64,000 bases of DNA, from NCBI RefSeq assembly GCF_015686655.1, contig NZ_JADPMP010000002.1, positions 434,001-498,000 of the forward strand. The letters run 5' to 3'. Below, one piece after another: positions 7,292 through 17,365 of this stretch. The stretch is from Pontibacter sp. FD36. Lineage in GTDB: Bacteria; Bacteroidota; Bacteroidia; Cytophagales; Hymenobacteraceae. Made by a program: the position numbers and the translations under genes. Every line of letters starts with the position of its first letter. Position 1 is the stretch's first letter. Under the pieces are notes generated by a model. That model had not been told where the DNA came from, ran no database searches, and worked only from the letters and a program-made list of their open reading frames with translations.

Positions 7292-9232
7292 ATGATCGAT
7301 ATTTTTGAAGAACTACGGCAGGTACAGGACTTGCTGAAAATTGAACAGGAAGAAGACCGGCAGCAATATAAGCTGAAGGCACTGAAGAGCACGATCACGG
7401 AGCGCAAGGAAATGGGTCTTTGCTGGTATCCGATCGTCATTTCAAAAGAAGAGATCGGTTTTGGCAACAAGGTGGTGATCGAACTGGAGCGTACCTCCGA
7501 CCGTGACCAACTGCACCTTTTCCAACCCGGTAAAACAGCTTCTCTATTCATCAACAACGGTGAGAAATCAAGTCTGAGCGGCGTGGTATTGGGCGTTAAG
7601 CGCAATAAGGTGATCCTAGCCACTAATAAAGAGGACCTGCCGGACTGGGTGGGAACTGGGCGTATGGGCATCGAGCTGACCTTCGACGAGATCAGCTACC
7701 GTGAGATGGAGTTCGCCCTGAAAAAGGTGCAGGAAGCCAAAGGAACACGTCTGGCCGAGCTCCGAGACATTATGTTAGGTATAAAACCCGCCACTTTCTC
7801 AGACGAGAAGCTGGAGGAGATACAAGTGCTGAACGAGTCGCAGAACGAAGCCGTGCAGAAGATCGCACAGGCCAAGGATGTGGCCATCATTCACGGACCT
7901 CCGGGTACGGGCAAAACTACGACGCTCGTACAGGCCATTCTCCATACCCTGAAATCGCAGAAGCGCTTGCTGGTTACGGCTCCCTCTAACACAGCGGTTG
8001 ACCTTCTCACCGAAAAACTCGCCAACGAAGGGGTAAATGTGATTCGCATTGGTAATCCGTCACGTGTGTCGGATGTGCTCTTGGAGCATACCTTGGATGC
8101 ACAGGTAATGGCGCACCGGGCTTACAAAGACCTCAAAAATCTGCGCAAGACGGCCGAGGAGTACAAGCGCATGGCCTACCAGTTTAAGCGCAAGTTCGGG
8201 CATCAGGAGCGGGCACAGCGCCAGCTTTACAAATCAGAGAGCCACCGCTTGCTCGTCGAGGCCGACAACGTGGAGCACTATATCACGGATGACTTGCTCG
8301 ACAATGTGCAGGTGATCACCTGTACATTAGTGGGCGCGGCCAACAAAGCCATTCGCCACCTGACTTACGACACGGTATTCATCGACGAAGCGGCGCAGGC
8401 CCTTGAGCCGGCTTGCTGGATTCCGATCAGCCGCACGAACCGTGTGGTGCTAGCTGGTGACCACTGCCAGCTGCCTCCCACTATCAAGTCTATTCAAGCG
8501 GACAAAGGTGGATTGAGCGTGACCTTGTTTGAGAAGTGCATCAATCGGCAGCCGGAGGTATCGGTGATGCTGAAAACGCAGTATCGCATGCACCACCACA
8601 TCATGCAGTTCTCCAACCAGCAATTTTATGGAGGGGAGCTAATAGCGCACGAGAGTGTGCACAGTGCCGAACTGCACGGGTATAGCACAATCTTCGCATC
8701 TGACATGGCCGTGGAGTTTATCGATACGGCCGGCTGCGGGTATAATGAGGCAGAAATGCCTGATACCATGAGTTCGGCTAACCCGGAAGAGGGCGACCTT
8801 CTGATCAACCACCTCTCCAACCTTCTGAAAGACTACGACGAAGGAGATGAAGTGGCGCCTTTGAAGATCGGGGTGATCGCACCTTACCGTGCCCAGATTA
8901 ATTACCTACAGGACAAAGTAGAGCATACGCCGCGCCTGCACGAGCTGCATCAGAAGCGACAGTTGAGCATCGGCACCGTGGACAGTTTTCAGGGGCAGGA
9001 GCGCGACATCATTTGCATGAGCCTAGTGCGCAGCAACGAACGCGGCGAGATCGGATTCTTGGCTGATGAAAGACGCATGAACGTGGCCATGACCCGCGCC
9101 CGACGTAAGCTGATCATCGTGGGTGACAGCGCCACGCTTTCGACCAATCCGTTTTTTGCGGAACTGATTGCTTACGTAGAAAGCATCGGGGCCTATAAAA
9201 GTGCTTGGGAGCTAACAGAGAGCCTGCCTTAG
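7292..9232 (+). CDS. Superfamily 1 DNA/RNA helicase, IGHMBP2/Upf1-like
   Basis: A 646-residue SF1B-type helicase. An N-terminal region (1-150) with a beta-barrel-like segment precedes the motor. Visible motifs: Walker [10 protein letters not shown] (202-210), motif Ia [10 protein letters not shown], Walker B FIDEAA (DEAA 365-368), motif [18 protein letters not shown], motif V '[15 protein letters not shown]' and motif VI '[15 protein letters not shown]'. This combination is typical of the IGHMBP2 (SMUBP-2) branch, which unwinds nucleic acid with 5'-3' polarity; its bacterial role is unclear. The start ATG is only 8 bases after a terminator-like T tract. Confidence 0.92.
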   Translation: MIDIFEELRQVQDLLKIEQEEDRQQYKLKALKSTITERKEMGLCWYPIVISKEEIGFGNKVVIELERTSDRDQLHLFQPGKTASLFINNGEKSSLSGVVLGVKRNKVILATNKEDLPDWVGTGRMGIELTFDEISYREMEFALKKVQEAKGTRLAELRDIMLGIKPATFSDEKLEEIQVLNESQNEAVQKIAQAKDVAIIHGPPGTGKTTTLVQAILHTLKSQKRLLVTAPSNTAVDLLTEKLANEGVNVIRIGNPSRVSDVLLEHTLDAQVMAHRAYKDLKNLRKTAEEYKRMAYQFKRKFGHQERAQRQLYKSESHRLLVEADNVEHYITDDLLDNVQVITCTLVGAANKAIRHLTYDTVFIDEAAQALEPACWIPISRTNRVVLAGDHCQLPPTIKSIQADKGGLSVTLFEKCINRQPEVSVMLKTQYRMHHHIMQFSNQQFYGGELIAHESVHSAELHGYSTIFASDMAVEFIDTAGCGYNEAEMPDTMSSANPEEGDLLINHLSNLLKDYDEGDEVAPLKIGVIAPYRAQINYLQDKVEHTPRLHELHQKRQLSIGTVDSFQGQERDIICMSLVRSNERGEIGFLADERRMNVAMTRARRKLIIVGDSATLSTNPFFAELIAYVESIGAYKSAWELTESLP

Positions 9233-9354
9233 CGTAGGTATAAGTTTATATTTTATTTATTCATCATCAGAGAGTCGTTCAAATAAAACCGGGTCGGCTA
9301 TGCTTCTCCGGTTAATCTTTCTACCTTTCTGATACCAAACCAAAACACACAATT

Positions 9355-9870
9355 ATGAAAATTGAGAAAAACAGAGTGGTGACGCTCTCTTACGAGCTCC
9401 GTATTCAGAACGAAAACGGCGAGCAAACCCTCGTTGAAACTGCCAATACAGAAAATCCAATGGTGTTCATATACGGCATGAGTGGCCTGCCAGATCAGTT
9501 CGAAGAGAACCTTGACGGCAAGAGCGCTGGTGACGACTTTGACTTTAAACTGGACTCGAACGTCGGTTACGGAGAGTTTGACCAGAATGCGGTGGTAGAA
9601 TTACCGATGAGCGTATTTGAAGTGGAAGGTGGTATACCTGAGAACATGCTGGAAGTTGGCAATTTCATTCCGATGGCTGACAGCGAAGGCAACCAGCTGC
9701 AGGGCCGTGTAGCTGAACTAAAAGAGAATGTAGTGGTAATGGACTTCAATCACCCGCTTGCTGGTAAGGAGCTATTCTTTAAAGGCAAAGTAGAAAAAGT
9801 GCGTGAGGCAACATCCGAAGAACTGGATCACGGCCACGTGCATGGCGAAGGCGGTGTACATCATCACTAA
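9355..9870 (+). CDS. slyD: FKBP-type peptidyl-prolyl isomerase SlyD
   Basis: A 171-residue cytoplasmic prolyl isomerase and chaperone. The N-terminal FKBP half carries 'VTLSYELRIQNENGE' and 'FIYGMSGLPDQFEENLDGK'; the insert-in-flap domain spans about 75-125; 'VVMDFNHPLAGKELFFKGKV' closes the FKBP fold. The C-terminus (158-171, DHGHVHGEGGVHHH) is His-rich, as in SlyD proteins that bind nickel. Known SlyD proteins assist folding and metal delivery to hydrogenase; no hydrogenase gene is visible here. A terminator follows directly. Confidence 0.93.
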   Translation: MKIEKNRVVTLSYELRIQNENGEQTLVETANTENPMVFIYGMSGLPDQFEENLDGKSAGDDFDFKLDSNVGYGEFDQNAVVELPMSVFEVEGGIPENMLEVGNFIPMADSEGNQLQGRVAELKENVVVMDFNHPLAGKELFFKGKVEKVREATSEELDHGHVHGEGGVHHH

Positions 9871-9891
9871 GAATCACTTACTATAAAAAGG

Positions 9892-9923
9892 AAGGAGTCG
9901 CAGGTATAGCGGCTCCTTTTTTT
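9892..9923 (+). terminator. Terminator after slyD with AGGTATA loop
   Basis: AAGGAGTCGC (9892-9901) pairs with GCGGCTCCTT (9909-9918) with one G-T wobble, followed by seven T. The loop is exactly AGGTATA, the over-represented motif of this window. It lies between convergent genes and may serve both. Confidence 0.85.
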
Positions 9924-9945
9924 GTGCCTGTTCTCAGACTATACC

Positions 9946-10533
9946 TTATTTCAATTCCGGCAACACCTCCTCTACATAAGCGATCAGTTCTGGGAAGAAT
10001 AAGGAAAAATCTTCCCCATATAAGATATAGTTCTCTAGCAACTCCTCTCCTGCCCTCTCCATACCTGACTCAAAAGAAGTGCGTCGGCTGAGTCCGCCCA
10101 AAGCCTGCGCTATACCGGACACCTCAGCATAAGACAGGAGCCAGTTCTGCCGCATCATATAAGGGAAAAAATACTGGACACGCTCCGGTAGGTTAGGCAG
10201 GTGCTGGTTGATCAAGGTATAGATGCGGGTGGTATACGGCTCCAAAGATTCATTAGAGAATTCATCAAAACGGCTGGCCAAAAAATGGTCGAAGTACAGG
10301 TCAGCCACCACCGGGGCGTACTTGCGAAAATGGGGCCTAAGGCGGGCTTTGGTCTCGCTAACCACCGGATGGGTGTCTGTATAGGTGTCAATCAGGCGGT
10401 GCAATTTGATGCCCCGGGCAATGCCGGCCGGGTATAGCTCCAGTTGTTTTCCCTTTACAGCATCGGCAATAAAATTGCCCAGCAAAAGCTCTTCGTCGTC
10501 GCCTGAGAGGAAAATATGGGCAAGGTAGTTCAA
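9946..10533 (-). CDS. acpH: Acyl carrier protein phosphodiesterase (AcpH family)
   Basis: A 195-residue member of the ACP phosphodiesterase family (PF04336-like). It starts MNYLAHIFLS and has LLGNFIADAVKGK and 'GIKLHRLIDTYTDTHP', the His/Asp-rich metal-binding core of the HD-like fold, and later 'YFDHFLA'. The enzyme removes the 4'-phosphopantetheine arm from holo-ACP and so recycles apo-ACP. The start is TTG at 10533, supported by alignment of MNxLAH with the family. It converges on slyD across a shared terminator and is divergent from the PPOX gene. Confidence 0.85.
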   Translation of the reverse strand: MNYLAHIFLSGDDEELLLGNFIADAVKGKQLELYPAGIARGIKLHRLIDTYTDTHPVVSETKARLRPHFRKYAPVVADLYFDHFLASRFDEFSNESLEPYTTRIYTLINQHLPNLPERVQYFFPYMMRQNWLLSYAEVSGIAQALGGLSRRTSFESGMERAGEELLENYILYGEDFSLFFPELIAYVEEVLPELK

Positions 10534-10664
10534 GGGTTCGGGGTTTTGTTCGGTTGCAATATAAACATCTTATACTTGCTTCGGTTGTAAAGGTATAGCC
10601 AAAACGGGCATAAACACTTTAGCGCATTAGCCCGTACCACTTAAACACATACAACCTAAAAACT

Positions 10665-11159
10665 ATGAACAACGACAGAACAGAAAAACTGCAGACACTG
10701 ATAGATAAAATAAAGGACGTCGACACTGCCATGATGTCGACGATGGACGAGGACGGCAGCATCCGTAGTCGTCCGATGCGTAACCAGCAAATCAAGGACG
10801 ATGGGGCTATCTGGTTCTTCACAGGCTATGAGTCCGGTAAGTCCCACGAGATCAAGAACGACTCGCATGTGAACCTGAGCTATGCCAAGCCATCGGACAA
10901 CCTGTACGTGTCGGTTTCAGGCAAAGCCACACTCACCAAAGACAAGGCAAAGATTGACGAGCTTTGGACCCCAGCCATGAAAGCTTGGTTCCCAGAGGGT
11001 AAAGACGACCCGAATATTGGCCTGATTAAAGTAACCATCGACAAAGCGGAGTACTGGGATTCACCAAACAGTGCTGTGGTGCACCTGATTGGTATGGCGA
11101 AAGCAGCCATTACCGGAGAGCGTTACAAGACGGGCGACCATGACAAAATGAACCTGTAG
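10665..11159 (+). CDS. Pyridoxamine 5'-phosphate oxidase-family protein (general stress 26-like)
   Basis: A 164-residue split-barrel flavoprotein. The N-terminus 'LQTLIDKIKDVDTAMMSTMD' followed by 'SRPMRNQQI', 'IWFFTGYESGKSHEI' and 'VNLSYAKPSDNLYVSVSGKA' matches the PPOX-like, FMN-binding general stress protein 26 group. These proteins bind FMN or F420 and probably reduce small substrates; they are not the vitamin B6 enzyme. It stands alone between a divergent acpH and a terminator. The substrate is unknown. Confidence 0.85.
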   Translation: MNNDRTEKLQTLIDKIKDVDTAMMSTMDEDGSIRSRPMRNQQIKDDGAIWFFTGYESGKSHEIKNDSHVNLSYAKPSDNLYVSVSGKATLTKDKAKIDELWTPAMKAWFPEGKDDPNIGLIKVTIDKAEYWDSPNSAVVHLIGMAKAAITGERYKTGDHDKMNL

Positions 11160-11183
11160 GTATAGCTCAAAAAATTTCCTGAG

Positions 11184-11222
11184 ACACCTGCCAAACATTT
11201 CGGTTCGGCAGGTGTTTTTGGT
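11184..11222 (+). terminator. Rho-independent terminator after PPOX gene
   Basis: A perfect 9-base stem ACACCTGCC (11184-11192) / GGCAGGTGT (11207-11215), followed by TTTTTGGTTT. Confidence 0.88.
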
Positions 11223-11297
11223 TTATTCGTTTTGTAAATTGCATTTAGAGTTTAAACAAGCTCTTATACTAGTCCTCCTTTTAAATACCCGAATCCC

Positions 11298-12035
11298 GTG
11301 CGACAAATTATCCCACAGTCCGATAGACTTACCACCCTGACGCTTTTTGGTTTTCGGAAAGGCCATATTCGTTGGGGCTTGGCCCAAATGGGCACCAAAG
11401 GCGCTGAACTTAATCAAATACCCGGTTTATTGTTTCATAAATTACTGGGCAGCGGCCATGGCAAGGGTTTCAGCATCAAGCCCAATTTCAGAAGGTATGG
11501 CTTGATGTGTACATGGGAAAGCGAGGAAGCGGCTGACGAATTTTTGGAGCGCTCTGAGTTGATGCTGGAGTACCGCCTGCATGCATCTGAGATCTGGACG
11601 GTAAAACTTCTGCCCACACAGGCGCATGGCCTGTGGGATGGCGTGCAGCCCTTTACGCCGCAGCTGTCCGAAAAGCAACACGATGGACCAGTGGCAGTGC
11701 TAACCCGAGCCTCGATCAATTGGCGGGCCTTACCGCAGTTCTGGCGCTTTACCCCAAAAGTGAGCAAGGCGCTCGAAGAGGCGAAAGGGCTGATCTGTTC
11801 GATCGGGCTTGGCGAATTGCCCCTTATCCGGCAGGCTACTTTCAGTGTCTGGGAATCAATCGACGCCATGAAGTCCTATGCCTACAAAGGGGATCTACAC
11901 AAAGAAGTCATCAAGCTCACCAGATCTGAGAAGTGGTATAGCGAGGAGCTATTTGCTCGGTTTATACCTGTAGAGAGTCATGGATTGTGGAACGGCGTGA
12001 ACCCGCTGGCCTCGGTACTCAAAGCTACCGAATAA
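11298..12035 (+). CDS. Spheroidene monooxygenase (CrtA)-like protein
   Basis: A 245-residue protein. 'WGLAQMGTKGAELNQIPGL' then 'LLGSGHGKGFSIKPNFRRYG', 'VLTRASI', 'FWRFTPKV' and 'LRQATFSVWESIDAMKSYAY' follow the CrtA pattern, including the closing 'ELFARFIPVESHGLWNGV'. CrtA introduces a keto group into acyclic carotenoids in purple bacteria; Bacteroidota homologues are believed to act on carotenoid or related lipid substrates. The start is GTG at 11298 with no nearby ATG. No other carotenoid gene is in the window, so the pathway link is inference. Its stop lies one base from the stop of the convergent LysE gene. Confidence 0.75.
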   Translation: MRQIIPQSDRLTTLTLFGFRKGHIRWGLAQMGTKGAELNQIPGLLFHKLLGSGHGKGFSIKPNFRRYGLMCTWESEEAADEFLERSELMLEYRLHASEIWTVKLLPTQAHGLWDGVQPFTPQLSEKQHDGPVAVLTRASINWRALPQFWRFTPKVSKALEEAKGLICSIGLGELPLIRQATFSVWESIDAMKSYAYKGDLHKEVIKLTRSEKWYSEELFARFIPVESHGLWNGVNPLASVLKATE

Positions 12036-12036
12036 G

Positions 12037-12654
12037 CTATACCTTCAGCATACCTATTAGCCCGAACCCGATAATAAAGAGGCTGCTGAAGATATTGAGC
12101 ACTTGAATGGTTTTGGGGTTTTGTATATACCTGCCCAGTGATGCGCCAAAAGTCGCCAGCATTGTTTGAATAATGATGCTGCCCAGAAATATGGCAATAG
12201 ACATGCTTAAAACCTGCCATACCCCAAAGCTGGGCTTGACCAACTGGCCTGAGAAGCCAAAAAAAGCAATAATAGTGAGCGGATTGACTACCGTAAGCAA
12301 ATAAGTAGAAGTCAGATAACCAAAATCCCCTTTTTGTAGGGCGGAGTTATTGGGATCATTTGCAGTGGCGTTAATTTTAAGACTGCCGACCAACATCCAC
12401 AAACCGAATATGATCAGGACACCGGAAGCTAGCCAGGAAAAATATACCTGATTCATATTGAGGTAACTCACGATGATAGAGCCTACCGTAAAAGCCACCA
12501 GTGCATAGGTTAAGTCTGCCAAGGCTGCGCCCACCCCACTCAGCATGCCGCTCCTGAAGCCATATACCAAGCCTCGGTTTATAATTAAAATAGCGATGGG
12601 ACCAACGGCTACAGCCAAGGTCACCCCAAATACAAATGCTTTTATTGAATCCAT
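12037..12654 (-). CDS. LysE/RhtB-family exporter
   Basis: A 205-residue membrane protein with about six hydrophobic helices (7-27, 42-65, 70-90, 113-135, 148-170, 180-203). The N-terminal 'GVTLAVAVGPIAILIINRGL', with Gly-Pro after the first helix, is the LysE signature (consensus PGP). Family members export amino acids such as lysine, threonine or homoserine lactones; the substrate is not predictable. The start ATG is at 12654. It is convergent with the CrtA-like gene with no terminator space. Confidence 0.85.
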   Translation of the reverse strand: MDSIKAFVFGVTLAVAVGPIAILIINRGLVYGFRSGMLSGVGAALADLTYALVAFTVGSIIVSYLNMNQVYFSWLASGVLIIFGLWMLVGSLKINATANDPNNSALQKGDFGYLTSTYLLTVVNPLTIIAFFGFSGQLVKPSFGVWQVLSMSIAIFLGSIIIQTMLATFGASLGRYIQNPKTIQVLNIFSSLFIIGFGLIGMLKV

Positions 12655-12719
12655 TTCTGTCTATTAGTAGATTACAGAATGGAGACGCTCGCATCTTTAA
12701 AAAGACGCAGGGTTTGCAA

Positions 12720-13415
12720 TTATTTTCGCGTACGGTTCAGGATGTCCTCCATCAAGTCGACCTGGATCTGTTGAATTTCCAGCAAGCGTTGGTTCTGGTG
12801 CACGATCAGGTGGTCGATCTTTTCATGCAGCAATCGTATCTCCAACTCAGCCTTCAGGTTCACTTTGTAATCGTACTCGGAGCGCTGCCGGTCTTTCGCC
12901 TCTTTGCGGTTCTGCGACATCATGATGATGGGCGCTTGTATCGCTGCCAGGCAGGACAGGATCAGGTTAAGCAGAATGAAAGGGTATGGATCGAAAGGGC
13001 GTGTAGCCAGCAGGTATACGTTGACCATCATCCAGAGCAATATGAATCCGAAGAAAGCCATAATAAACGTCCAGCTGCCGCCAAAAGAAGCTATTTTGTC
13101 CGCCATGCGGTCCCCGAGAGGCAGGTTCTCTAGTATTTCCTCCTCGATGTTGGTAGATAGCAGCTCGTTTTCCTGAATACTTTCCAGTACCTCTTTTTCC
13201 AGCTCCGAGATCTCACCTAGCTCTTTTTCCAGTAATTGTTCCAGATACAATTTGCGGTACTTATTCAGATTCCCCACAGCCACATAAGCTTCATCAGTAA
13301 AATCGGGATAGTCGGCTTGGATTAGCTTAAAGATAGGTCGCCTGATAGTAGCTCCCAGCACCAATTGGTTTAGAGGGAGTTGCCTTTTGGTGAGATGGCA
13401 AACAGCGGTTTTCAA
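12720..13415 (-). CDS. DUF1003 membrane protein
   Basis: A 231-residue protein. An N-terminal soluble region (1-95) precedes 'LGDRMADKIASFGGSWTFIMAF', two transmembrane helices (about 112-130 and 143-165) and 'MMSQNRKEAKDRQRSEYDYKVN', which is the DUF1003 core. A charged, likely coiled-coil tail follows ('AELEIRLLHEKIDHL'). The function of the family is unknown. The start is TTG at 13415. The upstream part resembles a small N-terminal addition seen in some members. Confidence 0.82.
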   Translation of the reverse strand: MKTAVCHLTKRQLPLNQLVLGATIRRPIFKLIQADYPDFTDEAYVAVGNLNKYRKLYLEQLLEKELGEISELEKEVLESIQENELLSTNIEEEILENLPLGDRMADKIASFGGSWTFIMAFFGFILLWMMVNVYLLATRPFDPYPFILLNLILSCLAAIQAPIIMMSQNRKEAKDRQRSEYDYKVNLKAELEIRLLHEKIDHLIVHQNQRLLEIQQIQVDLMEDILNRTRK

Positions 13416-13473
13416 GTCCTGCGAATTATGTGGAGACAGACTTAGATTTGTACGTAAATCGCCGGACAGATAT

Positions 13474-13506
13474 AAAAAAACGGACCGACATTTAGTGCCG
13501 GTCCGT
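13474..13506 (-). terminator. Terminator of the DsbA-family gene
   Basis: ACGGACCG (13480-13487) pairs with CGGTCCGT (13499-13506). On the minus strand the stem is followed by TTTTTTTATA. It is 18 bases from the stop at 13525. Confidence 0.85.
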
Positions 13507-13524
13507 TACGCTGCTATTATATCG

Positions 13525-14178
13525 TTACTTAGGCTGAGCCCCTTTTAGCGCTTCTTTCAATTTGGCTTCCAGGGCATCATACAGACGATAGCCTCGACTC
13601 AGGAGACTCAAGTTGTGCCCGACCAGCAGGTATAAGCTCGGGAAGGCATTGGCTTGTAAGTGTCGGGCGATCTGGAAATCCTGTTGCGTTTTCTCTTTCA
13701 TTTCATCGGAGTGAAATTTCTCCAGAAAAGTATCTTCCGCTATACCTAATCCTAAGGCGATCTCGGCCAATACCTCCGCCTTGGTCACATCATTGTTACG
13801 GGCATAAAAGGCGCGTTGTACTTCTTCGGCCATTTCCAGCTCCTTCTCAGGTTGCAGGTAGCGCATGGTCACCACAGCGCGGCAAGCTGGCTCGGTGTCG
13901 TACACAAAGCTGTCTCGCTCAAAAAAATCGAAGTCAAAAGGCTGTTCCGTCGCTTTCTCTACTTCCTGCCAATGCTGTTTCACAGCGGCTTTCATTTCGT
14001 TACCCATCGGCTCCGTCGTACCCGGGCGCAAGCCACCGAGCACCAGCTTGAAATTGAGCTTGCCTTCCTGTTCTTTTTTGAGCTGGTGCAGCACCGGCGC
14101 AAATCCATAGCACCAAGAGCACATCGGATCCATCACGTAGATCAGGTGCGGCACATCCAGCAGGTCGTATTTTTCCAT
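13525..14178 (-). CDS. DsbA-family thioredoxin-fold protein
   Basis: A 217-residue cytoplasmic thioredoxin-fold protein with an inserted helical domain. Cys-Ser-Trp-Cys (20-23) follows 'HLIYVMDPM' and a cis-Pro segment 'NAFPSLYLLVG' lies near 177. This fits the DsbA/FrnE-like group, which acts as disulfide oxidoreductase or GSH-type isomerase. There is no signal peptide. The frame extends to 14205, but a -7 box at 14203-14210 would place the transcript start inside it; the ATG at 14178 (MEKYDLLDV) is therefore preferred. Confidence 0.85.
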   Translation of the reverse strand: MEKYDLLDVPHLIYVMDPMCSWCYGFAPVLHQLKKEQEGKLNFKLVLGGLRPGTTEPMGNEMKAAVKQHWQEVEKATEQPFDFDFFERDSFVYDTEPACRAVVTMRYLQPEKELEMAEEVQRAFYARNNDVTKAEVLAEIALGLGIAEDTFLEKFHSDEMKEKTQQDFQIARHLQANAFPSLYLLVGHNLSLLSRGYRLYDALEAKLKEALKGAQPK

Positions 14179-14202
14179 GTCGTTCTGTTTTGCTTCGAAC
14201 TG

Positions 14203-14210
14203 CAAAGGTA
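14203..14210 (-). promoter_or_regulatory. -7 promoter element of the DsbA-family gene
   Basis: TACCTTTG on the minus strand fits TAnnTTTG. About 19-20 bases further upstream is TTTA (from 14229-14236), a weak match to the -33 TTTG. It supports the start at 14178. Confidence 0.55.
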
Positions 14211-14226
14211 ATTCTTTGATGATTAA

Positions 14227-14405
14227 ATGGCTAAATTGTTAAATGGTTATATGGCTAAACTGTTGAATTGTCATTTCGACCTCAGAGAGAAAGCTGGGAA
14301 AACCCGAGGATAAAGATAAATTCAAATCTCTCCATTCTTTCGAGATGACAGCTGAGAAAACTAGTCTTTGAACCACTATCAATCAACAATCAACAATTTA
14401 GCCAT
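14227..14405. repeat. Composite inverted repeat between dsbA-like gene and leuS
   Basis: The core has ends TGTCATTTCGAC (14269-14280) and TTCGAGATGACA (14339-14350), 10 of 12 pairing; these resemble the ends of the 3434-3728 element. The core is flanked by a perfect 14-base inverted pair: ATGGCTAAATTGTT (14227-14240) and AACAATTTAGCCAT (14392-14405), with extra near-copies at 14251-14264 and 14406-14420. The region has no gene. It appears to be two repeat families nested together. Confidence 0.75.
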
Positions 14406-14470
14406 TCAACAATTTAACAATTTAAAGTATCTTAGCAGCTTGTTTAGATCAAGCGAATTCACGATAAACT

Positions 14471-17242
14471 ATGTCAGAGTATAATTTCAATCAAATTGAG
14501 AAGAAGTGGCAGCGTTACTGGGAAGAAAACCAGACTTTTAAAGCCACTGAAAACACCGATAAGCCGAAGTATTATGTGCTGGATATGTTCCCTTACCCTT
14601 CGGGTGCGGGTCTTCACGTAGGTCACCCACTCGGTTACATCGCCTCTGACATCGTGAGCCGCTACAAGCGTTCCAAAGGATTTAATGTGCTGCACCCCAT
14701 GGGCTTTGACTCCTTTGGTCTACCAGCCGAGCAATACGCCATCCAGACTGGTCAGCACCCGGCCATTACAACGGAGCAGAACATTGCACGCTACATCGAG
14801 CAGCTCAAGAACATCGGCTTCTCTTACGAGTGGGAGCGCGAAGTGCGTACCTCCGACGCCAGCTACTACAAGTGGACGCAGTGGATCTTCATGCAGTTGT
14901 TCAACAGCTACTATGACCATACTGCTGACAAAGCAGAGTCCATCGATAAGCTGGTTGCTGCCTTTGAAGTAAACGGAAATGCTAACATCAATGCAGCTTG
15001 CGACGAAGACACCCCTGCCTTCACGGCCGAGGAATGGAAAGGCATGAACGAGCAGGAGAAGGCGGAGATACTTCTCAGGTATAGACTCACTTACGTGGCT
15101 GATGCGGTAGTAAACTGGTGCCCAGCTTTGGGTACGGTCCTAGCCAATGATGAAGTTGTTGGCGGTGTATCAGAGCGCGGCGGCTACCCAGTGGAGCGCA
15201 AACTGATGCGTCAATGGATGATGCGCATCACCGCCTATGCCGAGCGCTTGTTGCAGGGACTCGATACCATCGACTGGCCGGAGCCGGTGAAGGAAATGCA
15301 GCGTAACTGGATCGGAAAGTCCGTAGGTGCCGAGCTGGACTTTGCCATCGAAGGCGGTGCTTCCGAGAAGATCAAGGTGTTCACGACCCGTATCGATACG
15401 ATTTACGGTGCCACCTTTGTGGTGCTGGCACCGGAGCATGAACTGGTAAACGAAATCACAACGGATGCCCAACGTGCGGAAGTGGAGAGCTATGTGAACG
15501 TAGCCAAAAACCGCTCTGAGCGCGAACGTATGACCGATGTGAAAACCGTAAGTGGTGTATTCACAGGAGCCTACGCCATCAACCCAATCTCTGAAGAGCG
15601 TGTGCCGATCTGGATTGCGGACTACGTACTAGCAGGGTATGGTACCGGTGCTGTTATGGCCGTTCCGGGGCACGACTCCCGAGACTATGCTTTCGCAAAG
15701 CATTTTAATTTACCGATACGTGAAGTGGTAGCCGGTGGGAATCTGGAAGAAGAGGCCTATGCCGGTAAAGAAGGAAAGATTATCAACTCCGGTTTCCTGA
15801 ATGGACTGGAGGTAAAAGAGGCGATAAATTCAGGTATAGCCAAAGCCGAAGAACTGGGTGTGGGCAAAGGCCGCACCCAATACCGCATGCGCGACGCGGT
15901 GTTTAGCCGTCAGCGCTACTGGGGAGAGCCTGTTCCAGTATACTTCAAAGACGGCATACCGCAGTTATTAAACGAAAGTGATTTGCCACTGGAGCTGCCA
16001 AAAATCGATGCCTACCTGCCGACCGAGACAGGTGAGCCGCCGCTGGGCCGCGCCGTGGACTGGAAATATCAGGATCAGTACGAATTCGAACTGAGCACCA
16101 TGCCGGGCTGGGCCGGTTCAAGCTGGTACTGGTACCGTTACATGGACCCGCAAAATGACCAAGCCTTTGCTGATAAATCCAAGGTGGAATACTGGCGCAA
16201 CGTGGACCTATACATGGGTGGAGCTGAGCACGCTACAGGGCACCTCCTCTACTCCCGCTTCTGGAATAAGTTCCTTTGCGATATGGGTCTGGTGGTAGAG
16301 CAAGAGCCATTTAAAAAGCTGATCAACCAGGGGATGATCCAGGGTCGCTCGAACTTTGTATACCGTGTGAAGGACAGTAACACCTATGTGTCGTATGGTC
16401 TGCGCAAGGATTACGACATCACCCCACTGCACGTGGATGTGAACATCGTGGAGAATGATGAACTGGATCTGGAAGCCTTCAAAGCCTGGAGACCTGAGAA
16501 CGCCAATGCTGAGTTTATACTCGAAGATGGCAAATACATCTGCGGCGTCGAGATCGAGAAGATGTCCAAGTCGAAATACAATGTCGTGAACCCGGATATA
16601 ATTGTGGAGCGAAACGGAGCTGATACCCTGCGCATGTATGAGATGTTCCTGGGGCCACTGGAGCAGTTCAAGCCTTGGAATACCAATGGCATGGATGGCG
16701 TAACGAAATTCCTGAAGCGCTTCTGGAAACTCTTCCACGACAATGAGGGCAACTTTGCCGTGTCGGATGACGAGCCAACTGCTGAGGAGCTGAAGTCGCT
16801 GCACAAAACGGTTAAGAAGGTAGAAGAAGACATTGAACGATTCTCCTTCAATACCTCCGTATCGACTTTCATGATCTGTGTGAACGAACTGACAGCCCTG
16901 AAGACGAACAAGCGCGCCATCCTCGAGCCATTAACGATTGCACTGGCTCCTTATGCGCCACACATCGCTGAAGAGCTTTGGGAGAAGCTGGGACACAGCC
17001 AGAGTATCACTTTCGCTTCATTCCCGGCTTGGGATGAAAAGTATTTGGTGGAGAATACCTTTGAGTATCCCGTATCCGTGAATGGTAAGACGCGCGGCAA
17101 GATTGCCTTCGCCACTGACACACCACGTGAAGAAATGGAAAAAGCGGTGTTGGCTGACGAAACGATTACCAAATTCATGGAAGGAAAAACACCAAAGAAA
17201 ATTATTATCGTCCCTAACAAAATCATCAACGTGGTGGTATAA
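14471..17242 (+). CDS. leuS: Leucine--tRNA ligase
   Basis: A 923-residue class I aminoacyl-tRNA synthetase that charges tRNA-Leu. The HIGH motif appears as HVGH (49-52, in [12 protein letters not shown]), the editing (CP1) domain covers about 230-430 ('[19 protein letters not shown]', '[15 protein letters not shown]'), the tryptophan-rich '[15 protein letters not shown]' follows, and KMSKS is at 697-701. A C-terminal anticodon-binding domain ends '[14 protein letters not shown]'. The insert '[19 protein letters not shown]' region before KMSKS is longer than in E. coli and is typical of Bacteroidota forms. A strong terminator follows. Confidence 0.98.
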   Translation: MSEYNFNQIEKKWQRYWEENQTFKATENTDKPKYYVLDMFPYPSGAGLHVGHPLGYIASDIVSRYKRSKGFNVLHPMGFDSFGLPAEQYAIQTGQHPAITTEQNIARYIEQLKNIGFSYEWEREVRTSDASYYKWTQWIFMQLFNSYYDHTADKAESIDKLVAAFEVNGNANINAACDEDTPAFTAEEWKGMNEQEKAEILLRYRLTYVADAVVNWCPALGTVLANDEVVGGVSERGGYPVERKLMRQWMMRITAYAERLLQGLDTIDWPEPVKEMQRNWIGKSVGAELDFAIEGGASEKIKVFTTRIDTIYGATFVVLAPEHELVNEITTDAQRAEVESYVNVAKNRSERERMTDVKTVSGVFTGAYAINPISEERVPIWIADYVLAGYGTGAVMAVPGHDSRDYAFAKHFNLPIREVVAGGNLEEEAYAGKEGKIINSGFLNGLEVKEAINSGIAKAEELGVGKGRTQYRMRDAVFSRQRYWGEPVPVYFKDGIPQLLNESDLPLELPKIDAYLPTETGEPPLGRAVDWKYQDQYEFELSTMPGWAGSSWYWYRYMDPQNDQAFADKSKVEYWRNVDLYMGGAEHATGHLLYSRFWNKFLCDMGLVVEQEPFKKLINQGMIQGRSNFVYRVKDSNTYVSYGLRKDYDITPLHVDVNIVENDELDLEAFKAWRPENANAEFILEDGKYICGVEIEKMSKSKYNVVNPDIIVERNGADTLRMYEMFLGPLEQFKPWNTNGMDGVTKFLKRFWKLFHDNEGNFAVSDDEPTAEELKSLHKTVKKVEEDIERFSFNTSVSTFMICVNELTALKTNKRAILEPLTIALAPYAPHIAEELWEKLGHSQSITFASFPAWDEKYLVENTFEYPVSVNGKTRGKIAFATDTPREEMEKAVLADETITKFMEGKTPKKIIIVPNKIINVVV

Positions 17243-17270
17243 GGATTTCCATCTTACCACTAACTTTTCC

Positions 17271-17310
17271 AAAAGCCGCTCAGACCCCAAATTTGGCGGC
17301 TTTTGGTTTT
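17271..17310 (+). terminator. Terminator after leuS
   Basis: A perfect stem AAAAGCCGC (17271-17279) / GCGGCTTTT (17296-17304), then GGTTTTC. Confidence 0.88.
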
Positions 17311-17365
17311 CTATACCTAACTAAAAGCCCAATGTATACCGTATAGACTAGTAAACCCCTCTGCT

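Noticed and set aside
9288..9313. AACCGG/CCGGTT hairpin before slyD as a terminator
   Set aside because: The stem is only six bases with a 14-base loop and the T tract is poor.
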